NCBI GenBank assembly: GCA_025529335.1
Contig: JAMYHX010000312.1
Span: 1 to 50,603 of the forward strand
Source of the DNA: Rhizopus sp. PT2906
Taxonomy: Eukaryota > Mucoromycota > Mucoromycetes > Mucorales > Rhizopodaceae
Length of the DNA stretch: 50,603 nucleotides
Direction of reading: 5' to 3'
The position numbers and the translations under genes are program-made. The stretch's first letter is position 1. Each line of letters starts with the position of its first letter. Under the pieces are notes generated by a model that was not told where the DNA came from, did not search any database, and was given only the letters and a program-made list of their open reading frames with translations. Shown here in pieces: positions 23,198 to 33,848 of the stretch.

Positions 23198-24346
23198 TTG
23201 ACAAGTTCAAAAGCACAAGGTACTTTCAAAAAGGCGCCATTTGGCAATGGGAGGCACTGTGTATGAAGGCATTATTACGTATATTTTTCTGTATCCCTTT
23301 GCCATATATGGATATATATGATCAAGGATGTAGCCCCCGACAGAATGAAGAAAAATGATTTCCTTTAGAGCCAAGATATTTGAAACTACGACCATATCTT
23401 CTTAATTTTGTCATGGATTGTTTTAGAAACTTTATAATTCGATCATCAGATGGCATCACCATGTGTTGGCATCATCATCAAACGCAGTGCTTTAGTCACC
23501 AAGTTATTCTATTCACTCCCACACAGACTTGGCCCTAGTTCATCTATCCGTGCGTATGTGTACAACATGTGCAGTAAGGAAATCTTAGTCTTGTTTTAAT
23601 TCCGACTAGTGCACATAAGTATCAAACATAATGCTCCTTAAGTTGTTTGTGATGAAAGCACAAGTAGGAGGGAATATAGAGAAAGAATGAAACAGAGACA
23701 AAGAGACGAAGAAAGGGGGGGGGAGTCGGAAGAATGTAGAAAGTATTAAAAATGAACTTTGCATATTTAACCTCCTATTTATGCTGTAGAACCCGCTTTT
23801 TTGTGCTTTGTGCCGCGGTTTCCGAATTTATCTATTGTTTACAAAACACCAAAAAAAAGGAAATAAGAGATGAACTGTCCAGAGTTTAAAGAAAGGGGGG
23901 GGATATAGATGAAACGGACTTGCAGTAAAAGGACAAATGAAACTTTTACATTTTTCTTAAAAAGGAAGTTGATTTTTAAGGGTTCAATTAAAAACCAAAC
24001 AAAGCTTTAAAGTTTATTAAGTGTAAATAAAGAGCATTGTGTAAATAAATAAGTATTTTTTTTATGCGCGTGTAGTCTAAGTAAAAGATAGCATATATGC
24101 GTATTATATGTTATAGAAAAAAAAAGGGGAGGGGAGGAAAAGCTTATTATTGTTATATACATTAAATGAGTGTTGTTTGTGGTATAATGTTAACCAAAGT
24201 AATGCCAAAAATATGAATTATTATAATAAGGAAAGAGAGGGTTACTGGTTGCTGTCTGCGATGTTCATAAATAAACCACTGTAGTATAATGTTGTTGTTG
24301 TGATATAGCGTAGTAATAAATAATCATGTCGTAAAAATAGAACAAA
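23198..24346. other. Intergenic region 3' of the WOPR gene
   Basis: No gene is supported. A 48-codon frame starting at ATG 23450 is open but has no recognisable motif and may be a further piece of the relic. Poly-G runs occur at 23716-23722 and 23896-23902. From about 24000 on the DNA is AT-rich and serves as the 3' region of the minus-strand gene. Confidence 0.4.
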
Positions 24347-25141
24347 TTAAATGCGCAGTTCATGGTAAAGAGCACTCAGCTGTCTATGATCTTCCGACCA
24401 AGGTAGCTTTTCCCAAGCAACGTCCTGAGCAGGTAAAGAGCGGATAGGAGGGAAAGAGATTAATTCAGGTTCTTGTAATTCATTTGTATTATTGTTGTTA
24501 TTGTTGTAATAATATTCTTCATCTGATGACCATGGCGATGAAGTTAAAGAAGGCGAGGCTGATATGATGGAAGAATCAGTTGAGCTTTGCCGAGTTGGAT
24601 TATAATGTTGCAGACTATGAATAGAAGCTGTATGACCACCACCGATGTCTAGCGGATTAATTTCAGGGTACTGTCCTTTGGGGATTTCTAATTTGTTTAG
24701 CAATGGGTCATCTGAGGGTCTCTTTAAATGTCCAGAGATAATATCAGCCTTTTTGTAGTAGGAAATCAAATGAAGTTTTTGGTTGGATGCAGTGCAGATA
24801 GAAAAGCTCTGCTTGATCAATCCATTGGGTTTATACGAAAACACGACTTGCTTCATGCCAGGTATAGCCATAGAAGGTTTACGAGGACGTCTTTTTGTAT
24901 CCAATTCACGATAAGTTAAGAAACTACCCAAGACCCGACTGGGTGACCAAGTTCTACCATCTGTCCATCGTCGCATGCCAGCCTCTCTTTCATCCCAGGC
25001 AAAGACAGATCCAGAACGTATCTCTGTACGTTCTTTAGAGGTCAATCGTCTTTTGACCCTTTGAAGTAAGCCTTTTCTACAAGCTTCAAAAATGATGAGA
25101 GCGTCCTGAGGTGTTTTAATATAGCCAGTAAATGTTTCCAT
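24347..25141 (-). CDS. WOPR-domain transcription factor (Gti1/Pac2 family)
   Basis: A fungal regulator of morphology and development, related to Wor1, Ryp1, Gti1 and Pac2. Single exon, 264 residues, starting METFTGYIKTPQDALIIFEA, which is the family's N-terminal signature. The first WOPR half (about 1-85) contains KRRLTSKERTEIRSGSVF, WDEREAGMRRWTDGRTWSPS and GSFLTYRE. The second half (about 95-140) has KQVVFSYKPNGLIKQSFSI and HLISYYKKAD. The C-terminal third is Ser-rich with an Asn run and ends in a conserved-looking PWSEDHRQLSALYHELRI. It is short compared with many Wor1-type proteins. It has its own long flanks and no obvious functional partner nearby. Confidence 0.95.
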   Translation of the reverse strand: METFTGYIKTPQDALIIFEACRKGLLQRVKRRLTSKERTEIRSGSVFAWDEREAGMRRWTDGRTWSPSRVLGSFLTYRELDTKRRPRKPSMAIPGMKQVVFSYKPNGLIKQSFSICTASNQKLHLISYYKKADIISGHLKRPSDDPLLNKLEIPKGQYPEINPLDIGGGHTASIHSLQHYNPTRQSSTDSSIISASPSLTSSPWSSDEEYYYNNNNNNTNELQEPELISFPPIRSLPAQDVAWEKLPWSEDHRQLSALYHELRI

Positions 25142-25962
25142 TTTTTTTTTAAAGAAAAAAATAGATAAAAAGATAAATGCTCGTTTTATTTTATTTTAGA
25201 AATTTTTAAGCTTTTTATTTAAAAAAAGTAATGATTATGTCATATTTTGTGTTTTTATATTCTAAACAAAAATTAACTCCATTTTTGGATTCATGCAAGA
25301 AGAAAAAAAAGCTTAAAAAGGAAAGCCAAGTTGGAATTAGAGTGTTTGCATTTTTATATCATCACGACATAAAAAAGGAGAATTCGAAAAGGGGAGAAAA
25401 GCGATTGTATATGTTTATAAGGGATATTTGTTGGTAAATATAAACTATAAAAAAATGCAACCATTCAAATATGATTGAATGGCCGAAGTTTATAGAAGGT
25501 AATAGAATGGCATAGTAACACATGTAATTAGTTTGTTCTTTTGTGTTTAAAAAAGGGAGGGGGGGGAGACATTCGTTTCTCTCCTATTTTAGTATTCGAC
25601 TAGATTTACGTATCGAATATTTTCTATTTTGTATTTACTATCAAGGCAAGCATTCCAACAAACGGCAATAAAGTTTTTTAATTTAAGAAAAAAAAAAATC
25701 GTTGATATAAAACAGATAATTTTAGTAAGTGTTTGTAATCTTACAGATTTAACATCTAGATAAAGTTAATATCAATGTCTGTGCTCCCCACCCTTCTCTC
25801 TCTGTCTCTCTCTCTCTGTCTCTCTTTTTATGTGTCGATGTCATCACCATCTCGATACATTAACATGTAAAGTCATTTCTGTAATACAAGGCATATTGGT
25901 ATAATACAATGCACTGATTACCGAACTTATGGATCAAGTGATTTTTTTTTCTTTATTGTTAA
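25142..25962. other. Promoter region of the WOPR gene
   Basis: No gene. AT-rich, with homopolymer A and T runs just upstream of the WOPR start, a G-run near 25555-25567 and a CT-rich tract at 25792-25826. Two minus-strand genes flank it, so it holds the WOPR promoter and the 3' end of the next gene. Confidence 0.5.
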
Positions 25963-26516
25963 TCACATACCAATGTCATCCATCCAATTCATCACTTCTT
26001 GAAATTCATTGTTGATGTCATCCAGCTTCACTTGATCAATCCAACCATCCAAGAATTCAGGTGGTCCAGTTGCTTGATTCATTCCAACAAACAAAATAGG
26101 AAACTGTGGTTCAAATTGACTCGATGGCAATCTCATTTCATCCTCTTTGCCTGGTAAAAGCACTAATCCAGACACTGGCTTATTCGATACATACTTTTGT
26201 GCAATCTTCCATGCACTCTCACCACGACTGATCAATAAAGGTGGAAAGAACGAAAGCTTTGATGTGGCTTGATGCAACTCTATTTTTTGTTAAAAAAGTA
26301 TTTTCTTTTATCATTTTGTTACCATCGTAACAAGTCTTTAATATCCTCAAAGGTTCCTTTTCTTCTTTTGGTATATCCATAGCAACATCTACTGAGTGAT
26401 AGCCTAGGTGACTAAAACGCGTCTTCCATATCATGGACCATTCACTTTTTTATAGTTATAATCTTGTCTTCTTTTTTCATGTATTGTTTTTACTTTGATG
26501 GTGCATCATTTGTCAT
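25963..26516 (-). CDS. Alpha/beta-hydrolase-like protein (5' end uncertain)
   Basis: Three exons (26516-26494, 26444-26323, 26279-25963) give at least 153 residues. Conserved-looking segments are a SHLGYHSVDVAMD stretch, PPLLISRGESAWKIAQKYV and KPVSGLVLLP, then an FPILFVGMN strand. These match the order strand-loop-nucleophile elbow-helix-GLVLL of alpha/beta hydrolases. The elbow is SRGESAW, so the usual GxSxG is not preserved and activity is doubtful. The frame is open upstream of the chosen ATG to about 26665 and reads RPTPILLL, as at the first strand of this fold, so the true start may lie further upstream, perhaps at ATG 26692. The acceptor of intron 1 sits in an A-run, which is unusual. 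Substrate unknown. Confidence 0.6.
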
Positions 26517-26914
26517 TCTTAATAAAAGAATCGGTGTTGGTCTTTTGACAGATGCTTTCTCAGATGGACCGAGTGATGTCACTGTTGTTTTATGTCTTTT
26601 GAAAATTGCTAACAAATATATCCTTAGTCTTATCAAATCAACTTTTTCTTCTCTAGTTTCTAACCTTTATTTCGTATGAAATGACAAAACATATTGAAAA
26701 TGAAAAAAAAAGAGGGGAAAGGAAACTGTTGGGGCAACTCCACACTTGGCTTGAGCATCTTTCACTAAATGACACAGGCCAATTTTAGCTTGTCTATTGG
26801 GTCGGACCTTTCTTTTCCCGAGATAGCAGTAAAAAAAAAAAAAAAAGAAAAACTAAATTTTTTGGGTATTCTATCTGCCTCTCTTTTCCCCTTCTCCTCA
26901 TTCTAGTAGAAAGC
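26517..26914. promoter_or_regulatory. Bidirectional promoter region
   Basis: Lies between the hydrolase-like gene (-) and MPC2 (+). Its left part may be 5' coding sequence of the hydrolase-like gene. An A-run at 26830-26845 and a CT-rich tract just upstream of the MPC2 start are visible. Confidence 0.5.
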
Positions 26915-27449
26915 ATGGCATCTACCTCTTCTGTTGCAACACAATCTCTCTTTCGTCGATTCTGGGACTCACCTGCTGGACCAAAGACTGTTCATTTCTG
27001 GGCTCCTGCTATGAAATGGGTATGACATTAAGCCCTATATTTCATTCTCTTTACTCATCGCGCGCGTGTGTATGTGTACCTTTTTTTAGGCTTTAGTCTT
27101 TGCTGGTATTGGTGACTTGCAACGTCCAGCAGAAAAACTGAGTGTTACTCAAAATGTTTGTAAGATAATCAACAGACAACTAATGTATGATAACTAATAC
27201 AAATAGTTTAGCCTTGATGTTGACTGGTCTCATTTGGTCACGTTATTCAATGGTTATCATCCCCAAAAATTATTCATTATTTGCTGTCAATCTATTCGTG
27301 TTTGGTACAGGAGCAATGCAAGTGGGTCGTATTCTCAAGTAAGTGTCGAGAATCATTAATGATTTGCTTTAATTGACTTTATATCTAGTTATCGTATGTC
27401 TGATGAATATAAGCAAAAGCAAGCCATGTTAGAACAGAAGAATGCATAA
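26915..27449 (+). CDS. MPC2: Mitochondrial pyruvate carrier subunit 2
   Basis: Inner mitochondrial membrane subunit that, paired with Mpc1, imports pyruvate. Four exons (26915-27019, 27090-27159, 27212-27338, 27389-27449) give 120 residues, the usual size. The family signature is plain: FWAPAMKW, AGIGDLQRPAEKLSVTQN, LTGLIWSRYSMVIIPKNYS and LFAVNLFVFGTGAMQVGRI. The third exon must use the acceptor TTTAG at 27207-27211 rather than the earlier ATAG to keep frame, giving QNVSLMLTG. A short Lys/Gln-rich tail ends the protein. The donor of the partner gene MPC1 is not in this window. Confidence 0.95.
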
Positions 27450-27645
27450 TTCGTATTTATTAAAAATAAAGAGGGATATTTTCCGTATATGCATGTTCTT
27501 AGTTTCCCTTTTAAATATACGAGAGAGAAAGAAAGTGGCTAACAGTGTGTGTAAGAGTATTTCACATGTCATAGGCGGTTACTTAAATATATTTCTTTTG
27601 TCAACGCCTTCTTTTTCTCTCCTTTTTTTTTTTTTATTCTTCTTT

Positions 27646-30001
27646 ATGACTTTAGAACAGTTTTCTATAGAAACAGCTGACGATGGCACTCGACGATCGA
27701 TACTTTCTCCAAGTGCTCTGATGAAAACACCTGCAGAAGGTGTCGAGACTTTGTATGATGTACTTCAATATGCTGCAAGATCCTTCAAGGATCGTCACGG
27801 TTTTGGTTACCGTAAACTTAAAGACACGATTGTGGAGAAAAAGCAGGTGACGACAGTAATAGATGGCAAAGAACAGACAGTTGAAAAGAACTGGACCTAC
27901 TTTCAATTGAGTGGTTATTATCATTACTCTTACCAAGAGGCTGCTGACATCACTCAATCTATTGGCGCCGGTTTACGAAAACTTGGCTTAAATAAAGGTG
28001 ATAAGGTGCAAATCTCGGCCTCAACAAGGTAATGTCAACAAGAAAACACGTTTATTTCTTGATACTGAATTTGTTACTAGCTTTGAATGGATGTTTATAG
28101 CACATGGTAACTTGTTTTTCTGTAGTTTGATAAAACAACCTTAACATAAACTACATAGGCGCATTCAGTCAAGCTATGACGATCGTTACTGCCTATGACA
28201 CGTTAGGTCCAGAAGGACTTCAACATTCCATATCTGAATCTGAAGCCTCTGTTTGCTTTATAAATAGCGAACAATTGCGTACTCTAAACAAGATTCTATC
28301 AGGTTGTCCTACAATCAAATCCATCATCTACAGAGGCAAAGCTGATGAAGACCAGATCAATCAACTTAGACACCACTCACAAATAAATCACGTCATCTCT
28401 TATGAAGAGCTAGTTCAACTAGGTCAAGATAATCCTGTTGATGTCATCAAACCTGAATCTCACGAACTATGCTGCATCATGTACACGAGTGGAAGTACGG
28501 GTAATCCAAAAGGTGTGATGCTGACTCATGGAAATGTAGTTGCTGCTAGTAAGTTTTTATCTTGCTTAACGTGCAACAGTCTTAACCCTACTTTTATCAG
28601 TTGCTGGCGTTTGTCGAATGCTACAGCATCTGTTGGAGGCCAATGATACCATGATGGCTTACCTTCCTCTAGCCCATGTGTTGGAATTCCTTGTCGAAAA
28701 CCTCTGCATCTTTTTAGGTGTAACTCTTGGCTATGGTTCTATCCGTACGCTCACCGATGTATCTGTCAGAAACTGTAAAGGCGATCTTCAAGAGTTTGGA
28801 CCTACAATCATGACGGGTGTTCCTCAGGTATTTGAAACCATTCGAAAGACGGTGCTGTCAAAAGTGGCCGAAAGAGGTCCTCGTGTACAAAACATTTTCA
28901 TGAAGGCAGTCGGATTGAAAAAATACCTGCGCGATCGTAAATTTAGTACTGCCTTCTTGGATAAGACTATTTTCAAAACAGTCAAAAAGCAGTTGGGTGG
29001 ACGTCTTCGATACTGCCTCTCGGGTGGTGCTCCTCTTTCGGCGGAAACACAGGAATTTCTATCTCTCAGCGTATGTCCCATCTTGGCTGGCTATGGTATG
29101 ACTGAAAGGTAAGAAAACAAAAGAAAGTGCAATAGATGTCTCTTGACTGAACTTATTTTATAGTTGCGGGTATAGTTTTTGCTTTATTATTAAAGTATTT
29201 CCCTTTCTTTACTAATATTATCATATAGCATGTGTGCCATTATGGCACCGGAACAATGGGAATTGAAGGAAGTGGGTACACCTGTTCCTTGTGTAGAAGT
29301 TAAACTAGTGGATCAACCTGAGCTTGGCTATCTGTCAACGAATACACCCAGACCACAAGGAGAAATCTGGATCCGTGGTCCTTCGATCACTGCAGGATAT
29401 TATAAACGACCCGATCTGACAAAAGAGACACTAACTGAAGATGGATGGCTAAAGACAGGCGATATTGGTGAATGGACAGAAAGAGGAACACTGAGTATTA
29501 TCGATCGCGTAAAGAATTTGGTGAAAACAAGCAATGGTGAATATATCGCTCTTGAAAAGCTCGAGAGTATCTACAAATCATCACCTTTAGTTGAAAACTT
29601 TTGTGTCTATGCTGATCCTCTATACCCTCGTCCTGTTGGATTAATAGTACCCATTGCTAAAACCTTGGAAGCATCTTTGGCAGAGAAAGGTATAAAGAAC
29701 AGTGATTGGGATGCACTTTGCTCTAGTCAAGAAGCGCGTCAACATGTACTACGAGTTATGCAGGAACAGGCCAAAGCAGGCGGTCTTAAAGGAGCAGAGA
29801 TTATTAGTGATGTCTGGATATGTAAAGACATGTGGACAAGTGAAATGGGTTTATTGACTGCAGCTCAGAAATTAAAGCGTCAAGAAATTAATAAAATGTA
29901 TCAAAAGGAGATCAAGGATATGTAAGTACTCAAGAGATATAACAGCAAGGTCTTTTGATATTTAATCCTCTTCTAATTTTAGGTTATCTGCTCAAAAGTA
30001 A
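27646..30001 (+). CDS. Long-chain acyl-CoA synthetase
   Basis: AMP-forming fatty acid:CoA ligase of the ACSL/Faa type, activating long-chain fatty acids for lipid synthesis and beta-oxidation. Seven exons (27646-28028, 28081-28106, 28159-28548, 28601-29108, 29164-29169, 29229-29921, 29983-30001) give 674 residues. Motifs are the ATP/AMP signature YTSGSTGNPKGVMLTHGN (about 244-261), the restored YGMTESCG across the splice junctions, GEIWIRGPSITAGYYKRPD, WLKTGDIGEW and IDRVKNLVKTSNGEYIALE. Exon 5 is a 6-base microexon supplying Cys-Gly after TES; skipping it keeps frame. The 26-base exon 2 is also very small. There is no C-terminal SKL; the end is LSAQK. It follows MPC2 on the same strand by 196 bp. 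Confidence 0.95.
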
Positions 30002-30166
30002 TCAAGTTTTAATAAAAAGAAATAGAGAGAGACGCTTGCTTCCAATTCATTAATATTTACTATATATCTTCTTTTACAACCGTGGAATAGATAGATTCTA
30101 TCTATTGGTGTTTCTTTTTGATGACTCACTAGTGTCCAACAGACACCAAGCGGAGTTACTGCTATT

Positions 30167-30198
30167 GTGTCTTTTTTTTTTTTTTTTTTTTTTTTTTA
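30167..30198 (+). repeat. Poly-T tract before the acetyltransferase
   Basis: An uninterrupted run of about 24 T lies 65 bp upstream of the GNAT start codon. It is a likely hypervariable homopolymer and may act as a nucleosome-excluding promoter element. Confidence 0.8.
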
Positions 30199-30262
30199 CT
30201 TGCCCTTTGTGACGCTTTCACAGCCATTTCCCTTTTTTCTCTTATTAGGCAAAAAAATAGAG

Positions 30263-30760
30263 ATGGATCTTGAAATTAAGCCAGCGACAATTGATGATGT
30301 CCCTTTAATTTTACACTTTATTAAATCCTTGGCAGCTTATGAAAAATTATCTCATGAAGTAACAGCAACAGAGGACATATTACGAGAAACACTCTTTGGC
30401 GAGCGTCGATATGCTGAAGTTGTTTTTGCATATGCTCGAAAGACAAAGGATTCCCCTCTTGAGCCTGCTGGAATGGCTCTCTTTTTCCATAATTTCTCAA
30501 CCTTCACTGGAAGACCGGGGATTTATCTCGAAGACTTGTTTGTTCATACGGAATTTAGAGGTTCTGGTATCGGCAAGAGCCTTTTAATATACCTCGCTGC
30601 TCTTGCAAAGGAGAGAAACAATCCTCGATTTGAATGGGTGTGTCTTGACTGGAACGAATCTTCTTTGAAATTCTATAACTCATTAGGTGCTAAGCAGCTC
30701 AAAGAATGGATCATTCATCGTGTGGAAGGAAAGAGTCTTGATGATCTTGCTGCTTTATAA
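30263..30760 (+). CDS. GNAT acetyltransferase, SAT1/SAT2-like
   Basis: Acetyl-CoA-dependent N-acetyltransferase closest in pattern to diamine/thialysine acetyltransferases. One exon, 165 residues. Seen in order: IKPATIDDVPLILHFIKSLA at the start, GMALFFHNFSTFTGRPGIYL, YLEDLFVHTEFRGSGIGKSL (strand 4 and the R-G-x-G-x-G acetyl-CoA loop) and CLDWNESSLKFYNSLGA near the end. This EDLFV...RGxGIG...WN..S..FY.. pattern is diagnostic of the SAT group. The ATG at 30263 was chosen because upstream codons are poly-Phe from the T-run. The substrate (polyamine or thialysine-like amine) cannot be settled from sequence. Confidence 0.9.
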   Translation: MDLEIKPATIDDVPLILHFIKSLAAYEKLSHEVTATEDILRETLFGERRYAEVVFAYARKTKDSPLEPAGMALFFHNFSTFTGRPGIYLEDLFVHTEFRGSGIGKSLLIYLAALAKERNNPRFEWVCLDWNESSLKFYNSLGAKQLKEWIIHRVEGKSLDDLAAL

Positions 30761-31684
30761 AATGTTGTATTACTGATTAAATTAGAATAAATTATTAATT
30801 GACCGTGTGTACACGGTATACTACATCATCCCCTTGTAACATTGATTGAGATCCACAAGCACAAGTTAAAAAACCATTATAGAAGGAGGCAAGGAAGGCT
30901 ATTGACTCGGACTATGTACTATTTCAGTAATATGTAAGGAGCTAAAGGTGTATCAATTGATCATGAGTATGTGCGTTATGTCCCTAAATTGTGTCTAGGG
31001 AGAAAGAATAGATTAAATTATATTTCTGTGGACTGCGCATACAGGTTTAGTCTGATGACATTCCTTACTCAAAAGTTAAAAAACCTTTATAGATAATTCC
31101 TTATGTCTGAACAACTGCCCCTAAACTGGTTTTCCCTTTTCTTTGCTATCGACAGAAACTAAAGTTCTCATTTTCGTAATTGACATAATTAGATTATAAA
31201 GTTTAAGTTCATTAAGCCCCGCCTTTTCGGGATTCTATGCCATACGGATAACACATGCTTACTTTAATTAAACAAGCTTTGCATATTTAAAGGATACACA
31301 GCATTGGATTAAAGGAGTAAAAGAGGAGTGAGTTTACCAGTGCATGTGCTTATACTTTTGTATGTGCTTTTTATTTATTTATTTATTTATTTCGAAAAGG
31401 TGAGGCTCACAAACAAGTTTCTGAAACGATAAGCTCACAAGTATGATTGGATCACGGAGGTTTCTATAGAACTTTTTACCGGATATCAAATTTGTTCTTA
31501 GAACAAAATCCCTCCTCATTTGGTTTTAATCCACATACCTGTTTTCTGCTCTGTCAGTGTACTCAAGTTTAAAAGCATCAAAAAATTGTTCTCTAATGTT
31601 ATGATCCTAATTAAGCTTACTTTAACAAGGAGCGTGTTTCGACCTTTAGTCAAATACTATTGAATATATTGTGCAAGCCACTTT
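30761..31684. other. Intergenic AT-rich region
   Basis: No gene is seen. It contains a (TTTA)n run at about 31371-31391. Two near-identical short stretches around 30868 and 31081 (AAAAAACC.TTATAGA) look like a degenerate repeat. The right end runs into the next relic. Confidence 0.5.
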
Positions 31685-31687
31685 GTC

Positions 31688-32095
31688 TTGCAAAGGGGAA
31701 CACTACTTACACCAGAAGTTAGACCAATAATACGTGCGCTACCTCTATCCACTACCTATGATGTTCACCCAACAAAGCTTTTCAATGTGTAGGGCCACGC
31801 TAAACACGAGTTTATGGAGTTACCATCTTGGATTGTTTCTTTTCAAGAAGAGATAAAAAAGAAATGTTATTTTATTGTTGTCAGTTCTATCAACAAAGAA
31901 CCAAAATCATTCGCGTGTGTAATTATGATATATTCATATTTTGTATCAGAGAGAGTGAACTGGGCAGCCTTGGGCAAAGACTTTGGTTATGTGAAGTTGT
32001 ATAGTGTCTCTCCATGTATAGGAGAAGAGGCGTCCACAGCATTAGCCTATTTTCTGGGTGCATTTTATGGTGCATGTAGTGTTCACCTTTTGTAA
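31688..32095 (+). pseudogene. Relic of a related multi-copy gene (copy C)
   Basis: A coding-like frame from 31688 to 32095 is interrupted by a single TAG at 31790-31792. It begins with GTLLTPEVRPIIRALPLS, which matches the TLHAPENR motif of copy A and the TLHTPENR motif of copy B, in DNA as well as protein (24 bases around CACCAGAA). After the stop it reads HEFMELPSWIVSFQEEIKKK and ends with ALAYFLGAFYGACSVHLL. The downstream part has no counterpart I could find in copies A and B, so this may be a different family member. Function unknown. Confidence 0.5.
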
Positions 32096-32562
32096 AAGAT
32101 ATATATATCTGCTAAAGCTATGATCAATGACAGATGATTCGAAGAAAGTGGGACAATGAGGCATAAAGGGCAGAAAAAATCAATTTTAAACTGGTGATGA
32201 GGGTCAAAAGAAAAACAGAAAAAAAAAAAACTGACGCTTTCGTGATAAATCATGGATGACTAGGTTTTTGTCTGAAGTTGTTGCGAACCTTTCGTATCTT
32301 AAGCATTAATTACGTGAAGAAAAGTGGAGAAGGCTAATATCCTCCAGTTTTGGTAAAATTTACAAAAATCATATTCAATACTATACAATTTATCGTTTGA
32401 ACTCACAAGAAAAAAAAAAGCAAGCTGTTCTCTGGGATAAATGACAAAAACTGCCGAGCCTTTTGGTAATAAATCAATGGATAACGATGAAGTCTATGTC
32501 AGTAATGAGCGTTAAAGACCACTTTAACTTATGGCTGGTATACATATTATTCAAGTATCTTA
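32096..32562. other. Intergenic region
   Basis: No gene is seen. AT-rich, with an A-run at 32218-32230. It separates relic C from the 3' end of the BORCS5-like gene. Confidence 0.5.
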
Positions 32563-33783
32563 TTACTGAGCGTATTTATTAATTGACATCGAAGATAATC
32601 CTCTTAATCGACTTAAAGCCAATGACGATGTAAATGATGACCCGGTTGCTTGTGTTGTATTTGCAATCCTATCAATAGCCTCCTCATCTTTCTCAACAAC
32701 AGATTGACCTGTGGCTATAATCTCTTCCTGTAAGATAGATTCAGCCGTAGTAGACGGCTCGCTTGCGTTTGATTTTATCAACCTTTCAATGGATGGACTT
32801 GTCTTTTTTAGTGCATTTAAATAAAGTTCACCCAATAATGGCCATCGTTCAAGATTGGTGATTCTATCTTCTGTATCCAGATACTTTTCAATGCTGGACA
32901 AAGACCTAAAGATGGTGCTTATCTGCTGATTAATGCGATTAGCTTGTTGCTTTATTGCGTTCACTAAACGACATTGTCAGGGGCCAAAGAATCAGTTTTG
33001 GTTGTTCTAACCCATGATTACCTTCCGGAATTTTTTCACATATTAATTTTGACTGATTTAAAGCAAGTATAGAAGACTGAGCCATAGAAGAACTGAGGTC
33101 ATCAACATGTTTGATACGCTGTAATAGTAATCTCTATAGTTAAATGATAAGTCGATCATCTCTCGCTTGGCAGGGGAGCCATTCACTTTACTTGATCTGA
33201 ATTAACTTGTGACATCTGAGCCGCAATATGGTCTTGTATATCAAATAAAGTATCAGCTAAGCTGTCTGCAGAATCTATAAAAATGAAATTAAGATACAAA
33301 TACATATACTTTATGTAGAAACTCTTACATTTTCCAATATGTTTGTTTGTCACAAGTTTTCCACTTGATTTAAGCGATAGGACACTTTCGAGAGTAAAGC
33401 CTTTTTCTTGTATTTTTACCAGTGGCTCAACTTTGCCAATCTCTTTTAAACGCTTCAAGTCACTATCCTCTGCTTCTTCTAGGCGATGAACTACTTCTAT
33501 AACACCATCCTGTCACTTTTTTTTTCGCATTAAACCATTTTAAGAGTAGCTGCTTTCAATAAATACCTCTGTCTGTGTTTCGGTTAAGAGTAGATTGTTG
33601 TCACTAGCTGTTAAAATGGTCATTACACACACATTCTTATCATGACAGAAAAAAGTAACATTACAGTCTGTCTCCTCGCTATGGGATGCTTTGGTCAAAC
33701 AAGGCTCTTCCTTTGATGAAATTGATGTCTATCATTGGATTATTATCTATTTAACATGTATCGTTCATTTCACTTTTTACCAT
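32563..33783 (-). CDS. BORCS5-like (myrlysin) coiled-coil protein
   Basis: A probable subunit of a BORC-type complex, which couples lysosome/vacuole membranes to Arl8-kinesin transport in animals. Six exons (33783-33781, 33728-33567, 33509-33329, 33274-33192, 33133-33022, 32963-32563) give 313 residues. The similarity I see is in a KRLKEIGKVEPLVKI block (animal form: a short motif before a P-L-L-K segment), TLFDIQDHIAAQMSQVNSDQ, LLQRIKHVDDLSSSM and a C-terminal INQQISTIFRSLSSIEKYLD heptad region. The first exon is only the ATG, with the intron starting right after it. Residue 2 is Thr, so the N-myristoylation site of animal BORCS5 is absent. The C-terminal tail is extra. Assignment is from remembered pattern, so moderate. 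Confidence 0.55.
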
Positions 33784-33848
33784 TAATATGCAATAATTTT
33801 ATTAAAATAAAGCGTTTTCTTTCTTTTTTTTTTTTTTTATTTACAAAA
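33784..33848. promoter_or_regulatory. 65-bp bidirectional promoter with poly-T tract
   Basis: Only 65 bp separate the start codons of the BORCS5-like gene (-) and DBR1 (+). The gap holds a T-rich run of about 25 bases next to the DBR1 start. Both genes must use this or overlapping intronic DNA as promoter. Confidence 0.6.

Noticed and set aside
27207..27210. Earlier acceptor (ATAG at 27203-27206) for MPC2 exon 3
   Set aside because: It breaks the reading frame; the next AG, at 27210-27211, restores the conserved LTGLIWSRYS segment.
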